Shown in pieces: positions 34,699 through 45,470 of a DNA stretch of 64,000 nt. Made by a program: the position numbers and the translations under genes. The stretch's first letter is position 1. Each line of letters starts with the position of its first letter. The notes beneath the pieces are model-generated. The model saw only the letters and a program-made list of their open reading frames with translations. It had not been told where the DNA came from and made no database searches. The DNA comes from Verpa conica (taxonomy: Eukaryota; Ascomycota; Pezizomycetes; Pezizales; Morchellaceae): NCBI GenBank assembly GCA_033030425.1, contig JAUFSD010000007.1:620001-684000 (forward strand). The letters are read 5' to 3'.

Positions 34699-35536
34699 TG
34701 TAACGCTAAATATGTAGTACTATGGCGTGATTCTAAGCACGTATTCGTAATCTCCGAGCTTGGAGAAATAGTAACACCGTGATAAGAAGTGCAGCATCTG
34801 GATAGGCCGCATTAGGTTCGCTGGTGGTGATGGTACGTAGGAGCTAATGCACTTCTGGGACCTCACAGGTATCTGAGGTCATGGTTTCATTGTCATAAAA
34901 GTCACTTGTATAGAGAATCTGTGCTATGAACGATGGGATTTATACTACGTGCAAGTAGATACATGTAGTCGTGTGAATTAGTTGCTTAGAAATATTCACT
35001 CTGACGTCTATTTCGGATGCTAAGCTCGTAAAAAGCATTGTAAAAAGTACAAATTAGGAAGTACATGTAACGTGGGACAACACTTATTATCATGTAGTAC
35101 TGGATTTACCAAAGTCAACTAACGCCAAGGGCATGAGTGTCGTTCAAAAGTGAAATCTAAGATATTTGCTAAATCTTACTCAGTTACTAATCGAAGGGAC
35201 TGCTAGTTTTTAGCGGAAGACGCAAGGTTTATCTGAACTTTATCCTATTCTAGTGAATGAATGAATCAATCATAAGTACTATCCTATATATTCTGGTCAC
35301 GTTATGAGTGTGGTTTTACCCTTACTATGGTGCCATGGCTACGAACCTCGGGAAGACAGGAGCCGGAGAGACAAAAACATTATTCTTAGTATTTTACAAG
35401 AAGGCTTCAAATATTTATAGACAAAATTTTAACCATAACTGCCATAATTTCATACACCACAGGACCCAAACGCCAGGTACGTGCCTCGACTCATAAAGAC
35501 CTTTCACAACCACAACCGCTTCCCCTTCACTATAGA
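34699..35536. other. intergenic, convergent 3' ends
   Basis: About 840 bases between convergent genes. TACATGTA occurs at 34970 and 35062. No gene seen. Confidence 0.55.
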
Positions 35537-37666
35537 TCACGCCTTTTCCTTCAATGCCTCCTCTCTCCTCCTCAGCTCATCTTGTCCTAGCCTCTTCAAC
35601 TCTTTTCTCCTCCTCCTACTTTCCTTAATCCCAAAACTCGTACTCAGTATATCCGCAACCTCTTCCAAAGTAAACCCGCTCAAATCTGGATACAAGAATA
35701 TCACAAAAATCCACCCACAAAAACATAAGCCTGCATAAAACCCGAATGCCCCACTTGGGGTCATCTTGTCCATCATTGTCAAGAACGTTGACCCGAGCAC
35801 AAGGTTTGCTGCCCAGTTTGTAGCGGTTGCCATACCAGTTCCGTACCCACGAACATTGTACGGGAAGACTTCACTCTGCCCAACCCATGCGATATTACCA
35901 ATACCAAGCGCATAGAACATTACGTAGATAATCTGGGAGACGAGGACTAGGATTGCCCAGCGACTGGAACCAGTACCTGTTATGTCACCTGCTGCATTAC
36001 GGGGAAGGTAGTGAAATGCTATAGCACAAATCGTAAGACCCGCTGCGCAGCCCCAGAGAGTACCAATTAGGATTCGGCGGCGACCGATTCTGTCAACGAC
36101 CAGGAAAGTAACACACTAGGTAGTTGAAATTGTGAGTTTAGCATAGCTTATCAAAGGTATGGGCAGTAAGGGTCATACCGTCATGATAAAATTCGTGCCT
36201 GCGACTATGAGACTAACAGCCGTAGGATTCTCAAAGCCTACACTCTCAAAGATAGTAGCAGAAAAGTACATCAAAGAGTTGAATCCAGAGAATTGCTTTA
36301 GAGGGAAAGAGTAAGATCAGTACTCCTTCATAGTTAATTTATAAGTGCGTGTAACTTACCTGTATCCCCTGTAACCCACATGCAATAATCAACGCCCTCA
36401 AGTTTGACGGTACGGTATAAAGACTTCTAAAGTCGCTCAGTGCCTTCTGGAACTTTGTCCCTGGTCTCCGATCCTCAGTAAACTCTTTAATATACGCCAC
36501 CTTCTCATCAAGATCCCTGTCAGAAGCTCCCTTGTATATCTGAGACAAGATAACTCTTGCACGGTCCTCTACACCTTTTCTAATGACTTTTGGTGTGTTA
36601 GCTGTGAGTTCGAAGTTAATATGAGAGGGTTCATACGGTAACGAGGACTCTCAGGAAGCCAATAGAGTACTATAAACTGGATACCAGCGGGAATAGCACC
36701 AATACCAACCATGATACTGTGGAGAATTAGGTTAGTATTTTATTAGATAGAAATATGTCAAGATTTCTTACCGCCAACCCCCAGACACATGTGTGAGACC
36801 AGCACCAATAGCGTAGGCAACGACTTGACCAAAGGTGATGAAGAGGACATTAATAATGATCATTCGCCCACGGTAATTTGCCTTAAGATGTCATGATAAG
36901 TCAGGAACAAGACCAGAGAAAAAACTATACTGTGTTTGATACTTACTGGTGAAAGTTCAGCGAGATACAGCGGTACTATTAAGCTCGCCAATCCAACACC
37001 TATACCGATGACAAAACGCCTGCATTCTCACGGCATCAGAAAAATGAATCAATAGGATTTCTAAGAAGTCCCTCACCCAGCAACCATCAACCAGACTGTT
37101 CCAGAAAGAGCTTGCATTATAGCTCCAACTATAAAAACAAGGTCTGCTATTGCGACTACCCATTTCCGTCCAATCTGATCTGCCAATGCTCCAGCAACTA
37201 TTCCTGCAAGAAGAGCACCGAGTGAAGTCGCTGCAGTGATGAATTCTTTTTGTTGGTTGGAGAGTTCTGAAGTTCCAAGATCACTACCGATCACTACAAG
37301 TGCTCCAGAAATAACTCTTGAATAATATAGTTAGTCTCAGTTAGAAGTAATCAGGGTGTTAGGATGAGGTAAATACCCGGTATCATATCCAAAGAGCAGC
37401 TGATTTGTTCCATCTATGTTAGCCCCGGATCTTCATATCTATCTCTACTACTTCAATGGTGCACCTACACCGCTGATTCCAGCAACGAACGTCAAAACCC
37501 ACATCCACACTGTGGGTGTTTCAGAAGTCTCTTGTGTCGACGCGTCATCCTGAATAGGGCTAGATCTAGTATCCTCGCGTATAAATGCTTCATTGATTTT
37601 ACTATCATTAGACCTATTGTGACTTTGGGATCTTTCAATACCCAAGTCATTATTCCTGTTGCTCAT
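35537..37666 (-). CDS. MFS sugar/polyol transporter, ITR-type myo-inositol symporter-like
   Basis: Nine exons (37666-37469, 37399-37377, 37316-37077, 37019-36947, 36881-36772, 36716-36637, 36586-36360, 36295-36179, 36115-35537) give about 548 residues with 12 expected TM helices. The start is the ATG at 37666 because the frame further upstream lacks one. Sugar-porter motifs are present: [20 protein letters not shown] in TM1, [12 protein letters not shown] after TM2, [31 protein letters not shown] after TM6, [13 protein letters not shown] in TM7 and DRIGRRR after TM8. The TM1 sequence and [19 protein letters not shown] are typical of fungal inositol:proton symporters. Exon 2 is a 23-base microexon. 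Convergent with the dehydratase-like gene. Confidence 0.92.
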
Positions 37667-39460
37667 GATGACGATGGGTGAACCTTTCCGTATAGACAGA
37701 AAGCCTGGGGGAATGGTGTGTAAATAAGATGACGGGAGAAACAGAAAACATGGCACGTTTAAAGGTTTTTATTAGTCCATATTATTTTGCGGGGTACATA
37801 GTGGGATCGCTGGTTAAGCCCGAGGTAGTATGTAAAACCGTCTGGATAACTGGGGTACTCAAATCTACGGGTGCGTTAAAGCTATGTTGGGATGGTAGGG
37901 AGACCTTGCTGATTCTTACAAGTAGCACCAACCGAAGTTATCCGTGAAGATTTGGAGCAATTCACGAGCCTTGGCCGGAGAGCTTTCCGGAGTCGGAAGC
38001 GGTAATGATAAAGGAAATCTTGCTGCAAAAGTTCTCGCGTGATGAATAGCTCGCTGTTTATCGATAACGTTCAAGAATTTTCAGTATTAGGCAAAGTTTC
38101 CGTTCCCAATGGGGTAACTCTTCCCATGTCGAGGTGGAAGTTTCCCAATCCGTTGAAAGATAAGTATGATGCCTAGCTCCCGCCCATCGGAGATTGCACA
38201 GTTATGTGGAGTACTCTAGAGTACAGAGATTGTCTTTTGTTTGGACGGTTAACCGTCAAAATGTCTCAGCAATAACTGAGCCGCATGTCTGGTACGTAAA
38301 AAAACTCAGTGTCGGTAAGTATGATGGGTGCAAAGGAGCTTGGGCTCCTCGGATGTCGCGATAGACGGCGGTATAATAACAGAGGCGGAATTACATGTAG
38401 CCTCGAAATCATTATGGGTTAGGGTTGGGGGACCAGCGTGACAACAAAATACTAGCTCGGTAGTCTGTGACGACATCCACCGAAAATACCACGTAGTGCA
38501 TAAACGCGTGTATTGACTAGAAATTAAGACCCAGGTATATAGCCCCTTACTAATAGAGTATTTAAACAGATTAATCATAGAGTCTCACTCGCTAGTTCTA
38601 TATGAATAAAACAAGATTCTATATAATGAATACACTCCACACAAAAAATGCAAAGGGAACGAATCCATAGAAATTTACGACGCTTACCACTATGAGGGCT
38701 CAAACAATTATATAATATATAGTCGATTAAGGGTTGGCTAGCTGATAATCCATCACTGAGGATTGCGGGGCTGGGAATACTTTTTTGGCAGCCCAAGTAT
38801 TTGTGGAATGGGATCTATCTCATATCGTATTTAGCATTTATAGAAACGTTGTGGGTCTGAGTGGCTGGCTGTAAAATAACTAAGGAGACTCACAACCTCA
38901 AAACCAAGATTATAGATTGTGTAAAATCTTAACATATCATAGAATTCAGTAAGAACTAATAACGGTCAATAGTTTGTCTCATGCTGATGACAGCCCTAGC
39001 CCTTAGCTAGAAATAACCACAGCCCTAACCCTGATACTCTAAATTTTAAAGTTCGCCACTCACCACAAGCTGCAACCTACATGATCTAATTATTCTATCA
39101 CCTCATCGTTCTATTCATCTTGAATCACTCGTTCGCTTTATTTCCTTTATTTCAGTTTTTGGTGTTATAACAATTATATGTATGTATCCCGTGTCTCTAA
39201 GCCTTTTAAGACTTAAGTTAGAGGCAGGAGCAGGATAGCCGCCAATAGTATCCAACCTGGATCGGAAGATGCTGAGGGGTGGTGTTTGTCAGGTTTTTTT
39301 TTTGGTGCATAGTTTCCCAAGCGTCCGGTCAGCCCATCTGGAGGCTTTCTATTGGCGCAGTGACTGAGTTTTAACGCACTTTGCGTCTGGTGACTCATTG
39401 ATCTCCTGGTCCCTCATCAACATCGCCTGCTCAAAGTTCTCCACAGTTTGGCTTATCGCC
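37667..39460. other. intergenic
   Basis: No gene recognised. It holds TACATGTA at 38392 and presumably the promoters of the transporter and of the orphan gene at 39461. Confidence 0.5.
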
Positions 39461-41407
39461 ATGGAGCCGCCTAGTCTCGGAGAGATGTCAGTTCTAAAAA
39501 TTCTCCTGTTTGGTATCATGTTTGGGGGCATAGTGCGTCTCTTCTACGCCTGGTGTGTTAGTGGGTACTCGAATATGGGTGGGGAGGGCGGGGGTGGGGG
39601 CCCCCAGAAAATGCCAGGAAATCGTGCAGTCGCTGGGTCGCTGGATATTGCACTGTTGCCCCTAGCAGATATGAAAGATCGCGAGAGAGAAAGGGTCGAC
39701 GCTGTTGAAGAGTACAGAAGCACTGGGTCACACAATTTGATTGATAAGCCAGTCTTAAATACGACCAGATTCCCTATAGTGCTGGACGAGCCTCGGGATC
39801 ATGAATCCGACTTGTTTGATGGGAGGGAGGTGCAGCATGATAATTCATTGGGACATGCTATGAATCCAGGAAGGTGTTATTACCAGGTCAACCCGAGTCC
39901 GGAAGTCGAGCCAGTACAGGGTGATTTCGAGAATGAAGCCAATAAAACTGTTCGACTAGCGGAGGTCACAGCACCAGATAGAAAAATTCCCCTCGGTATC
40001 TCGCCAGAAAATGTGCCCCACGACTGCCCAGCCAAACATCCCATATGCATAATAGATACAACAGGGACGAATGTTACGTCCATCTTGCCCACGTCAGATA
40101 AACTGAAGGCCAGAACCTTCTATGGTTCTGAAAACAGTGACTTCGGTGCCCCAAACGAACTTGCAGCTGAACGGGCCTCTACCACGGGTGAGGAATTTTG
40201 GTTAAAGTTCCACGAAATCAACAAAGGTTATACCGCACTTTACTCGGCATCTAGTCACACGAGAAGTAGCTTCAATGGGTACGGAATAAATGCTCTAGAA
40301 GTTTATACCGACACTGGCTCCCAACGGCTCAGCAGTACAGAGAAAGCGCTAGCACCTATCTCCACCCACAGAAAGTTGACAAGCAAGGAAACTATTGAAA
40401 ATTTTAAAGAGGAAGAATATAAACCCCCCTTGAGTTTTTTGGGACAGTCCAACCCGATAATCAACCATCCCTTCCACAATTATCAGGAGGAAGCGGCCAT
40501 TTCCACCTCAGACACTATTTTATCATTACCAAACAGCTTTAGAACAGAAAATGAAGGTAGTCGACTTAAGCCTCCAGGGGAGACATCGCTGAAGGTGGCC
40601 AATCCTCAGCTTAAATATCCACAGGGGTTGAAAACTTCAATCACTAATGTCCGATACGATAGCAAGAAGACCGAGGGATTTTTGGGAGATTTTGGTCAAA
40701 GTTCTCTTATAAACCATTGGCCAGTACCAGTACCATTTCCAGTCCCGAAAACTCTTGAGTTTACGCCAGGCTCTCTTTTCCGTAACCCTCGTCCATTTGG
40801 GGAAGCCGGTATTGCCCAAACCACGTTTATCCCTCCTGGAAGCAGTTCGAGCAAAGCAGTTCGCATTTTTTCTTCTGTTGAAATGACTCCCGGCCCTGTG
40901 TGTAGTCCTCCAAAAAAAGCGACCATGGCCACCGAGGGTATACGTCCTGTAGCGCCGCAACACGGGAATTCTACACACATTGCACTTCAGAATGCCCTTG
41001 CTTCGACTGCAGGAGTCGACAACTTTTTGATATTCAATCCTCGTCAAGTTTTCGCATTACACGAGTCGAAAATTATGAGCTCAGGTCCGAAGACAAAGGC
41101 CCTAGGTTATACGTCAGATGATCGGTCACGTATTCCTCGCATATTCCCACAGAAATCGCTTGTAGTCCCAGGGGATTCAGAGGATGAATCAGGGTCAATT
41201 GAAGCTCCTGAAATTTCGGCGGCAAAGAAGCGATTACTGCAGAATGGAAGCCTGGAGAATCCTATGGTGGGTAGGGTAAAGCTTGTATCTAAAGTCCCTG
41301 GAAAGGACCCAAAGTTTACATACTTGACTTGGGAAAGATCGGGGGTAAAGAGGAGTAGAAGCCCGCATAGCTGTCAAGAGAAAGGGGGATGCAAGGGCTG
41401 TGATTGA
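39461..41407 (+). CDS. hypothetical protein, 648 residues, N-terminal TM helix
   Basis: A single uninterrupted frame of almost 2 kb, unlikely by chance in AT-rich DNA. The ATG at 39461 is chosen since the frame upstream opens only with TTG. A hydrophobic segment (VLKILLFGIMFGGIVRLFYA, about residues 12-31) could be a signal anchor. A Gly-rich stretch follows, then about 580 polar, low-complexity residues rich in Ser, Pro, Asn and Lys, with no domain I recognise. The C-terminus is basic with a Cys cluster (KRSRSPHSCQEKGGCKGCD). There is no sign of introns. It may be lineage-specific and fast evolving. Confidence 0.7.
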   Translation: MEPPSLGEMSVLKILLFGIMFGGIVRLFYAWCVSGYSNMGGEGGGGGPQKMPGNRAVAGSLDIALLPLADMKDRERERVDAVEEYRSTGSHNLIDKPVLNTTRFPIVLDEPRDHESDLFDGREVQHDNSLGHAMNPGRCYYQVNPSPEVEPVQGDFENEANKTVRLAEVTAPDRKIPLGISPENVPHDCPAKHPICIIDTTGTNVTSILPTSDKLKARTFYGSENSDFGAPNELAAERASTTGEEFWLKFHEINKGYTALYSASSHTRSSFNGYGINALEVYTDTGSQRLSSTEKALAPISTHRKLTSKETIENFKEEEYKPPLSFLGQSNPIINHPFHNYQEEAAISTSDTILSLPNSFRTENEGSRLKPPGETSLKVANPQLKYPQGLKTSITNVRYDSKKTEGFLGDFGQSSLINHWPVPVPFPVPKTLEFTPGSLFRNPRPFGEAGIAQTTFIPPGSSSSKAVRIFSSVEMTPGPVCSPPKKATMATEGIRPVAPQHGNSTHIALQNALASTAGVDNFLIFNPRQVFALHESKIMSSGPKTKALGYTSDDRSRIPRIFPQKSLVVPGDSEDESGSIEAPEISAAKKRLLQNGSLENPMVGRVKLVSKVPGKDPKFTYLTWERSGVKRSRSPHSCQEKGGCKGCD

Positions 41408-42086
41408 GATTTTTAGGTTGAGGGCCTTTTTTGCCACGAGAGATAGTATACCCACGATAGGCACAAAAACCGATGGAAAAAAAATCATTACTTGCCGAAA
41501 GTTGGCGGCCACTTATCGAAATCATTTAGTTTTTCCTTTAGAAATAGTTCGTAGCTTTCTTCCGTAAAGTAGTTCCGTATTTTCATATGATATCTTTGGG
41601 GTTAGAAAAGGGAAGGGGTGAGAAAATTAGTTAATAGTTAAGAGTCCAGATTACAACCATGCTATTAGGAGCTAAAAAAACAAGCGGCCGTAGCAACTTA
41701 TCAATGCAAGATGGCTACACAGTAAAACCCATCTGAGTTCTTAAGCTGTGGGTGAGCTAGGCCCTTAGAGTGCTTCAATAACACCCCCTGAATATCACAA
41801 GGCCAAAGGGTTACTACGCATAACTATGTAGGATATAGTCAAAGGACTTGACAGCAAGTTCAACGCAGGGTCATAATTTCTAAAATACGTCATAAATACA
41901 TTTATTTGAGACAACGTTTCTTCTCACCAATAGGATTTCAGCCACCAAGAAAGTGAGTGGATGACCCCTGTCCATCTATGCACAGTATATCAAAACAAGC
42001 TTTGCTCGCAAACAAAAAGCAGTGTGTACCGCGCTGTACAAATTTGGGTATAGTATGTTTTTTAATGCCACCCCCCCCCCGCATGT
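41408..42086. other. intergenic
   Basis: Spacer between convergent 3' ends. Nothing recognised. Confidence 0.55.
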
Positions 42087-42662
42087 CTATTCCGCACCAT
42101 TACGGGCCAAAAATGCCATCATGCCGTCCTCAGGACCAAACTCTTTATCCTGCTCGGTCCATAGGCATTCACGCGCTTTATCCATTATAGTTTTCCCGGA
42201 ACAGTCCTTCGAATTAATATCCGCTTTATGGTTCAGTAGTTCCTCAAATATACTCCTCAAGACCAAAAGATCACTATGTGAAGTAGACTCCGGATACTCC
42301 ATCATCCTCTCGAAGCACCAGCCAAGCGGGGTGTATCCACGCTTATCCGTCACATTGACGTCTACGCCGTGAGGACTATCGAGGAGTAATTTTGCAATGT
42401 TTGGGTTTGTTGTAAGTTTTGCAGCGACGTGGAGGACGGTGTATTGTTTTTGCTTCTTGCCGTCGACTTTGGCATTGATTTCGAAGTGCTCGTCGTGGGT
42501 GTTTAGGATTTCATATACTGAGTTTTCGTTCTCGGTGCTCACGGCGTGGAAGAGTGTGGGCATGCTGCTTCTGGAGGAGCGGATTATGCCAATTGCGTTA
42601 TCGATGCTTTTGGAGAAACTGGGATTGGATAACCCATTGATATGTTGTGTGGATGCTGGCAT
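42087..42662 (-). CDS. ankyrin-repeat protein, short
   Basis: A single-exon frame of 191 residues from the ATG at 42662. Ankyrin repeats are visible as TLFHAVSTENENSVYEIL, then YTVLHVAAKL..IAKLLLDSPHGVDVNVTD, then RGYTPLGWCFE..LRSIFEELLNHKADINSKD. The C-terminal repeat (SGKTIMDKARECL) is atypical. The first 30 residues are Ser/Asn-rich without a signal peptide. Ankyrin repeats mediate protein binding; no partner or enzymatic domain is apparent. It lies about 820 bases downstream of a second ankyrin gene on the same strand. Confidence 0.8.
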   Translation of the reverse strand: MPASTQHINGLSNPSFSKSIDNAIGIIRSSRSSMPTLFHAVSTENENSVYEILNTHDEHFEINAKVDGKKQKQYTVLHVAAKLTTNPNIAKLLLDSPHGVDVNVTDKRGYTPLGWCFERMMEYPESTSHSDLLVLRSIFEELLNHKADINSKDCSGKTIMDKARECLWTEQDKEFGPEDGMMAFLARNGAE

Positions 42663-43483
42663 TGTTAAGTTTTTTTTTATTTTTAATTTAATTTTTCTTA
42701 ATTTTAATGTTTGGGGTTTGGTGAGGTTGAACTACTTGCCGGTGAGATAACGAGGATATGAGGTAGGTAGAGAATACCGGTGAGAACAAGAGGTCTGTTT
42801 TGACGGGGGGGGGGGTGCTTTCTTATAAACCAAGTTTAGGCAAAGAAACCCCTGGAGCGCGTACCAGATGGAGACCCCTGTATAGGCCCGGTGATGTAGT
42901 TTGTGGGGGAAGTTTGCTATGGCATGGTACGGTGGCAATTGAAAGGGTTGCGCGGGAGCTGAGCTTGGTAGCGGTTTGTGGCTGGCGAAGATAACAAGAT
43001 TCTTGTGGGCAGAGATAGTGGTAAAGCTCTAGCAAATTAATGGATTACTACCTTTCAGGAACACTGCAGGGCTTACCCATGCCAATCGTTACCGCACCCC
43101 CCTTGTGTAAACACGAGTGATTCATTATGATTAGATACTACATAGCAGCTTAACCTGTAGAGATGTTTAAGTGACTATAGAAGCCAGAGTATAGCTAAAT
43201 GTTTGGTATTTGCTGACGAGAGGGGGGTAAAGTTAGATGCTGCGCGGGATCGGGGCCAGTCGTCACTCTATCCGAGATTATGAGTCTGGTTCTCAGCCCT
43301 GCCAGTCTTCAGCTCTCCCTGCCCACTATAGCGAACCCACGTTATAACCATATCAACAGCTGAATGGTTACCAAATTAAGACATCGTCTATTTAACCCAC
43401 TAACGGTGTAATGTTACAATGTTTCACCCAGATACTAGAGAGTAGAACCAGCAACTCATCTAAGAGACCCAAGAAAAGGAAAA
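42663..43483. other. intergenic between the two ankyrin genes
   Basis: A poly-T run just upstream of the short ankyrin gene (42670-42700) and a poly-G run near 42806. No gene recognised. Confidence 0.5.
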
Positions 43484-44569
43484 TTATTTACACAAGAGGT
43501 TACGAAGCGAGGTCTCAGCCAGACAAGAACTCTGTATCTTAGAGTAAGAATCATCTGCCTTGCAGGTGCCTATCTGGATGTCGCTTTTCTTATTTCTGAG
43601 GGCTATTCCTTTGCGGGTGACACCAACAATCGACTGTTTCCTCTTTTCCTTCTCGTTGATGATTTTTAGCCATCCTTTCTCTGTAACCTCTGACTTGATA
43701 TCCTTTGCACAAAGCCCGCCCTTCCTCTCCAACAGCCTCTGAATCTCATCCGGAAGTGGCTCCTCCATACCCTGCAAGTTTTGAATTGCCCTGTCGAGTG
43801 GGGTCCGCTTAATCCCGTCAACAGCGTTGATATGCGCCCCGCACCCCAAAAGCAACTCAACAACCTCCTCACTCTCCCCAAGCGCCGCCCAATGCAACGC
43901 AGTACTACCATTCTCATCAGCCGTATTAACAGCTACACCAGCCCCCCATTCGAGGAGGAGCTTGATCATCTTGGCAGAATCGGCCCCATCACAACACTTG
44001 ACCGCAGAAAGTAGCGGAGTATTCTTCGAGTGATCGAGAGCGTTCACATCCGCACCTCTCTTCAGGAGCATCGTAGCTATATTGCAATGTCCGTCTTTTG
44101 CGGCCTTGTGGAGCGGCGTACGGCCGTGTTGGTCGTACGTATTCACATCAGCCCCTTTATCCAGAAGCAGGGTGATCAACTCCTCCGAGTAGAGCCCCTG
44201 AACCCTCACTGCTAGATGGAGCGGTGTCAACAAGGTGTTATCAAGAGCATTAACATCTGCACCTAAGTTCAAGAGTATTTTAGCAGCCAGGAGGTTTGCT
44301 CCTGCATTTGCTGCGTAGTGGAGGGGAGTTCGGTATTGGTTGTCTACTGCGGTGATGTCTGCTCCACCTTCAAGGAGTAGGGTAAGTATGGTGTTGTGGC
44401 CGAGCTCAACAGCGCGGTGGAGTGCTGTTTGACCGTTCGCGATGTGGGCGTTGACATCATCTCCTTCTTTGAGGGCAGCCTGGACGATGGTTTTGTCGCC
44501 TAAACTTGTTGCCCAAAAGAGCCGGGGGACGGTTGTTTGGTTGCAAAAGGGCAGTAGGGTGGGCCCCAT
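43484..44569 (-). CDS. ankyrin-repeat protein, 361 residues
   Basis: A single exon from the ATG at 44569. About eight consecutive ankyrin repeats cover residues 16-280, many near consensus: GQTALHRAVELGHNTILTLL, YRTPLHYAANAGANLLAAKI, HGRTPLHKAAKDGHCNIATM, GSTALHWAALGESEEVVELL, each followed by a GADVNALD-type turn. The remaining 80 residues are Lys/Glu-rich, then polar, with no known domain. No NACHT or other effector domain is present, unlike many large fungal ankyrin proteins. Partner unknown. Confidence 0.9.
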   Translation of the reverse strand: MGPTLLPFCNQTTVPRLFWATSLGDKTIVQAALKEGDDVNAHIANGQTALHRAVELGHNTILTLLLEGGADITAVDNQYRTPLHYAANAGANLLAAKILLNLGADVNALDNTLLTPLHLAVRVQGLYSEELITLLLDKGADVNTYDQHGRTPLHKAAKDGHCNIATMLLKRGADVNALDHSKNTPLLSAVKCCDGADSAKMIKLLLEWGAGVAVNTADENGSTALHWAALGESEEVVELLLGCGAHINAVDGIKRTPLDRAIQNLQGMEEPLPDEIQRLLERKGGLCAKDIKSEVTEKGWLKIINEKEKRKQSIVGVTRKGIALRNKKSDIQIGTCKADDSYSKIQSSCLAETSLRNLLCK

Positions 44570-45470
44570 TATTGGTTAAGGGGGGGAGATGTGTAGTGAA
44601 GGTAAACCTGAGGGATTGTTTGAATAGTGCTTTTAGAGAATATTAAAAAGATAGGTTTAGTGATTGGTAGAAGAAGTATGTAGTAGTTGATGCTGTTACT
44701 ATGTAGCTGTGGGTAATAGAATGAATGAAACACATAAAGGTAGAATTGAAATGTAGGCAAGTGATAATATACCTGCTATCCCCCAAGCCATCGGAGATGC
44801 ATTGATTGTATCGGGTCTTGAACTCGGTCAGATGGCCTCCCCTTACTACTCAAGAAATGCTCGGCTTACTGCATCGCCGACGGTCAACCCCCGATCACTG
44901 CGCCACCTTGCGTAATTACAGGGCTACTCAGCCTTGTTTGGTTAGTCGGGCGCATCTTTGTTCTCCCTACTTCTACCCTTTAGAGTATGATAAACTCACC
45001 TTTCCAAATATTCTGGTGCACGGAAATCTGGGCGAGTGATTATATGTGGTCCTGCCCCCTTTGTACATACTCGCGAACATTTTAGAACCTGTTAATGCTA
45101 TATATTCCTCCCTACTGAGGCTGCCCGCAGTTCCGTTTGAGGGGTTTATTTTCTTTGAGCACTGTCGTCATTTGTCTAAGCCCTTTGTCCCCCCCACTCT
45201 GAGGGTTTAAAAAATCATTTCTATACGAAGTAGATTCTTCCTTTGTGCTTCTAGATGCTACTATTAGGTTGGGCGAGAATATTATTTTAATTGGATGATG
45301 ATACCCATTGGATCCCATCTGCGTGCGGCCAAGCGTTACATTACATCCGTTGACACGCCTACTCTGTACTTCCAAATCAACCCCAGCCGAATTAAATCTA
45401 AACACAAGATGTCTATTTTACAGAACATACGGCTATAGAATTAACTAAAAAATAAAAATAAAAATAAAAA
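44570..45470. other. intergenic
   Basis: Contains a possible tRNA-like (Pol III A/B box) element listed separately. Otherwise nothing recognised. Confidence 0.5.
44813..44909 (-). ncRNA. possible tRNA-like or SINE-head element
   Basis: The minus strand has TGGCGCAGTG, which fits the Pol III A box, and about 70 bases later GAGTTCAAGACC, which fits the B box. I could not fold a proper cloverleaf and no T-run follows closely, so this may be a tRNA relic, a SINE head or coincidence. Confidence 0.25.

Noticed and set aside
37667..37756. Upstream extension of the transporter
   Set aside because: It opens with GTG and has no in-frame ATG before 37666.
39398..39460. Upstream extension of the orphan gene
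   Set aside because: It begins with TTG; the first ATG is at 39461.
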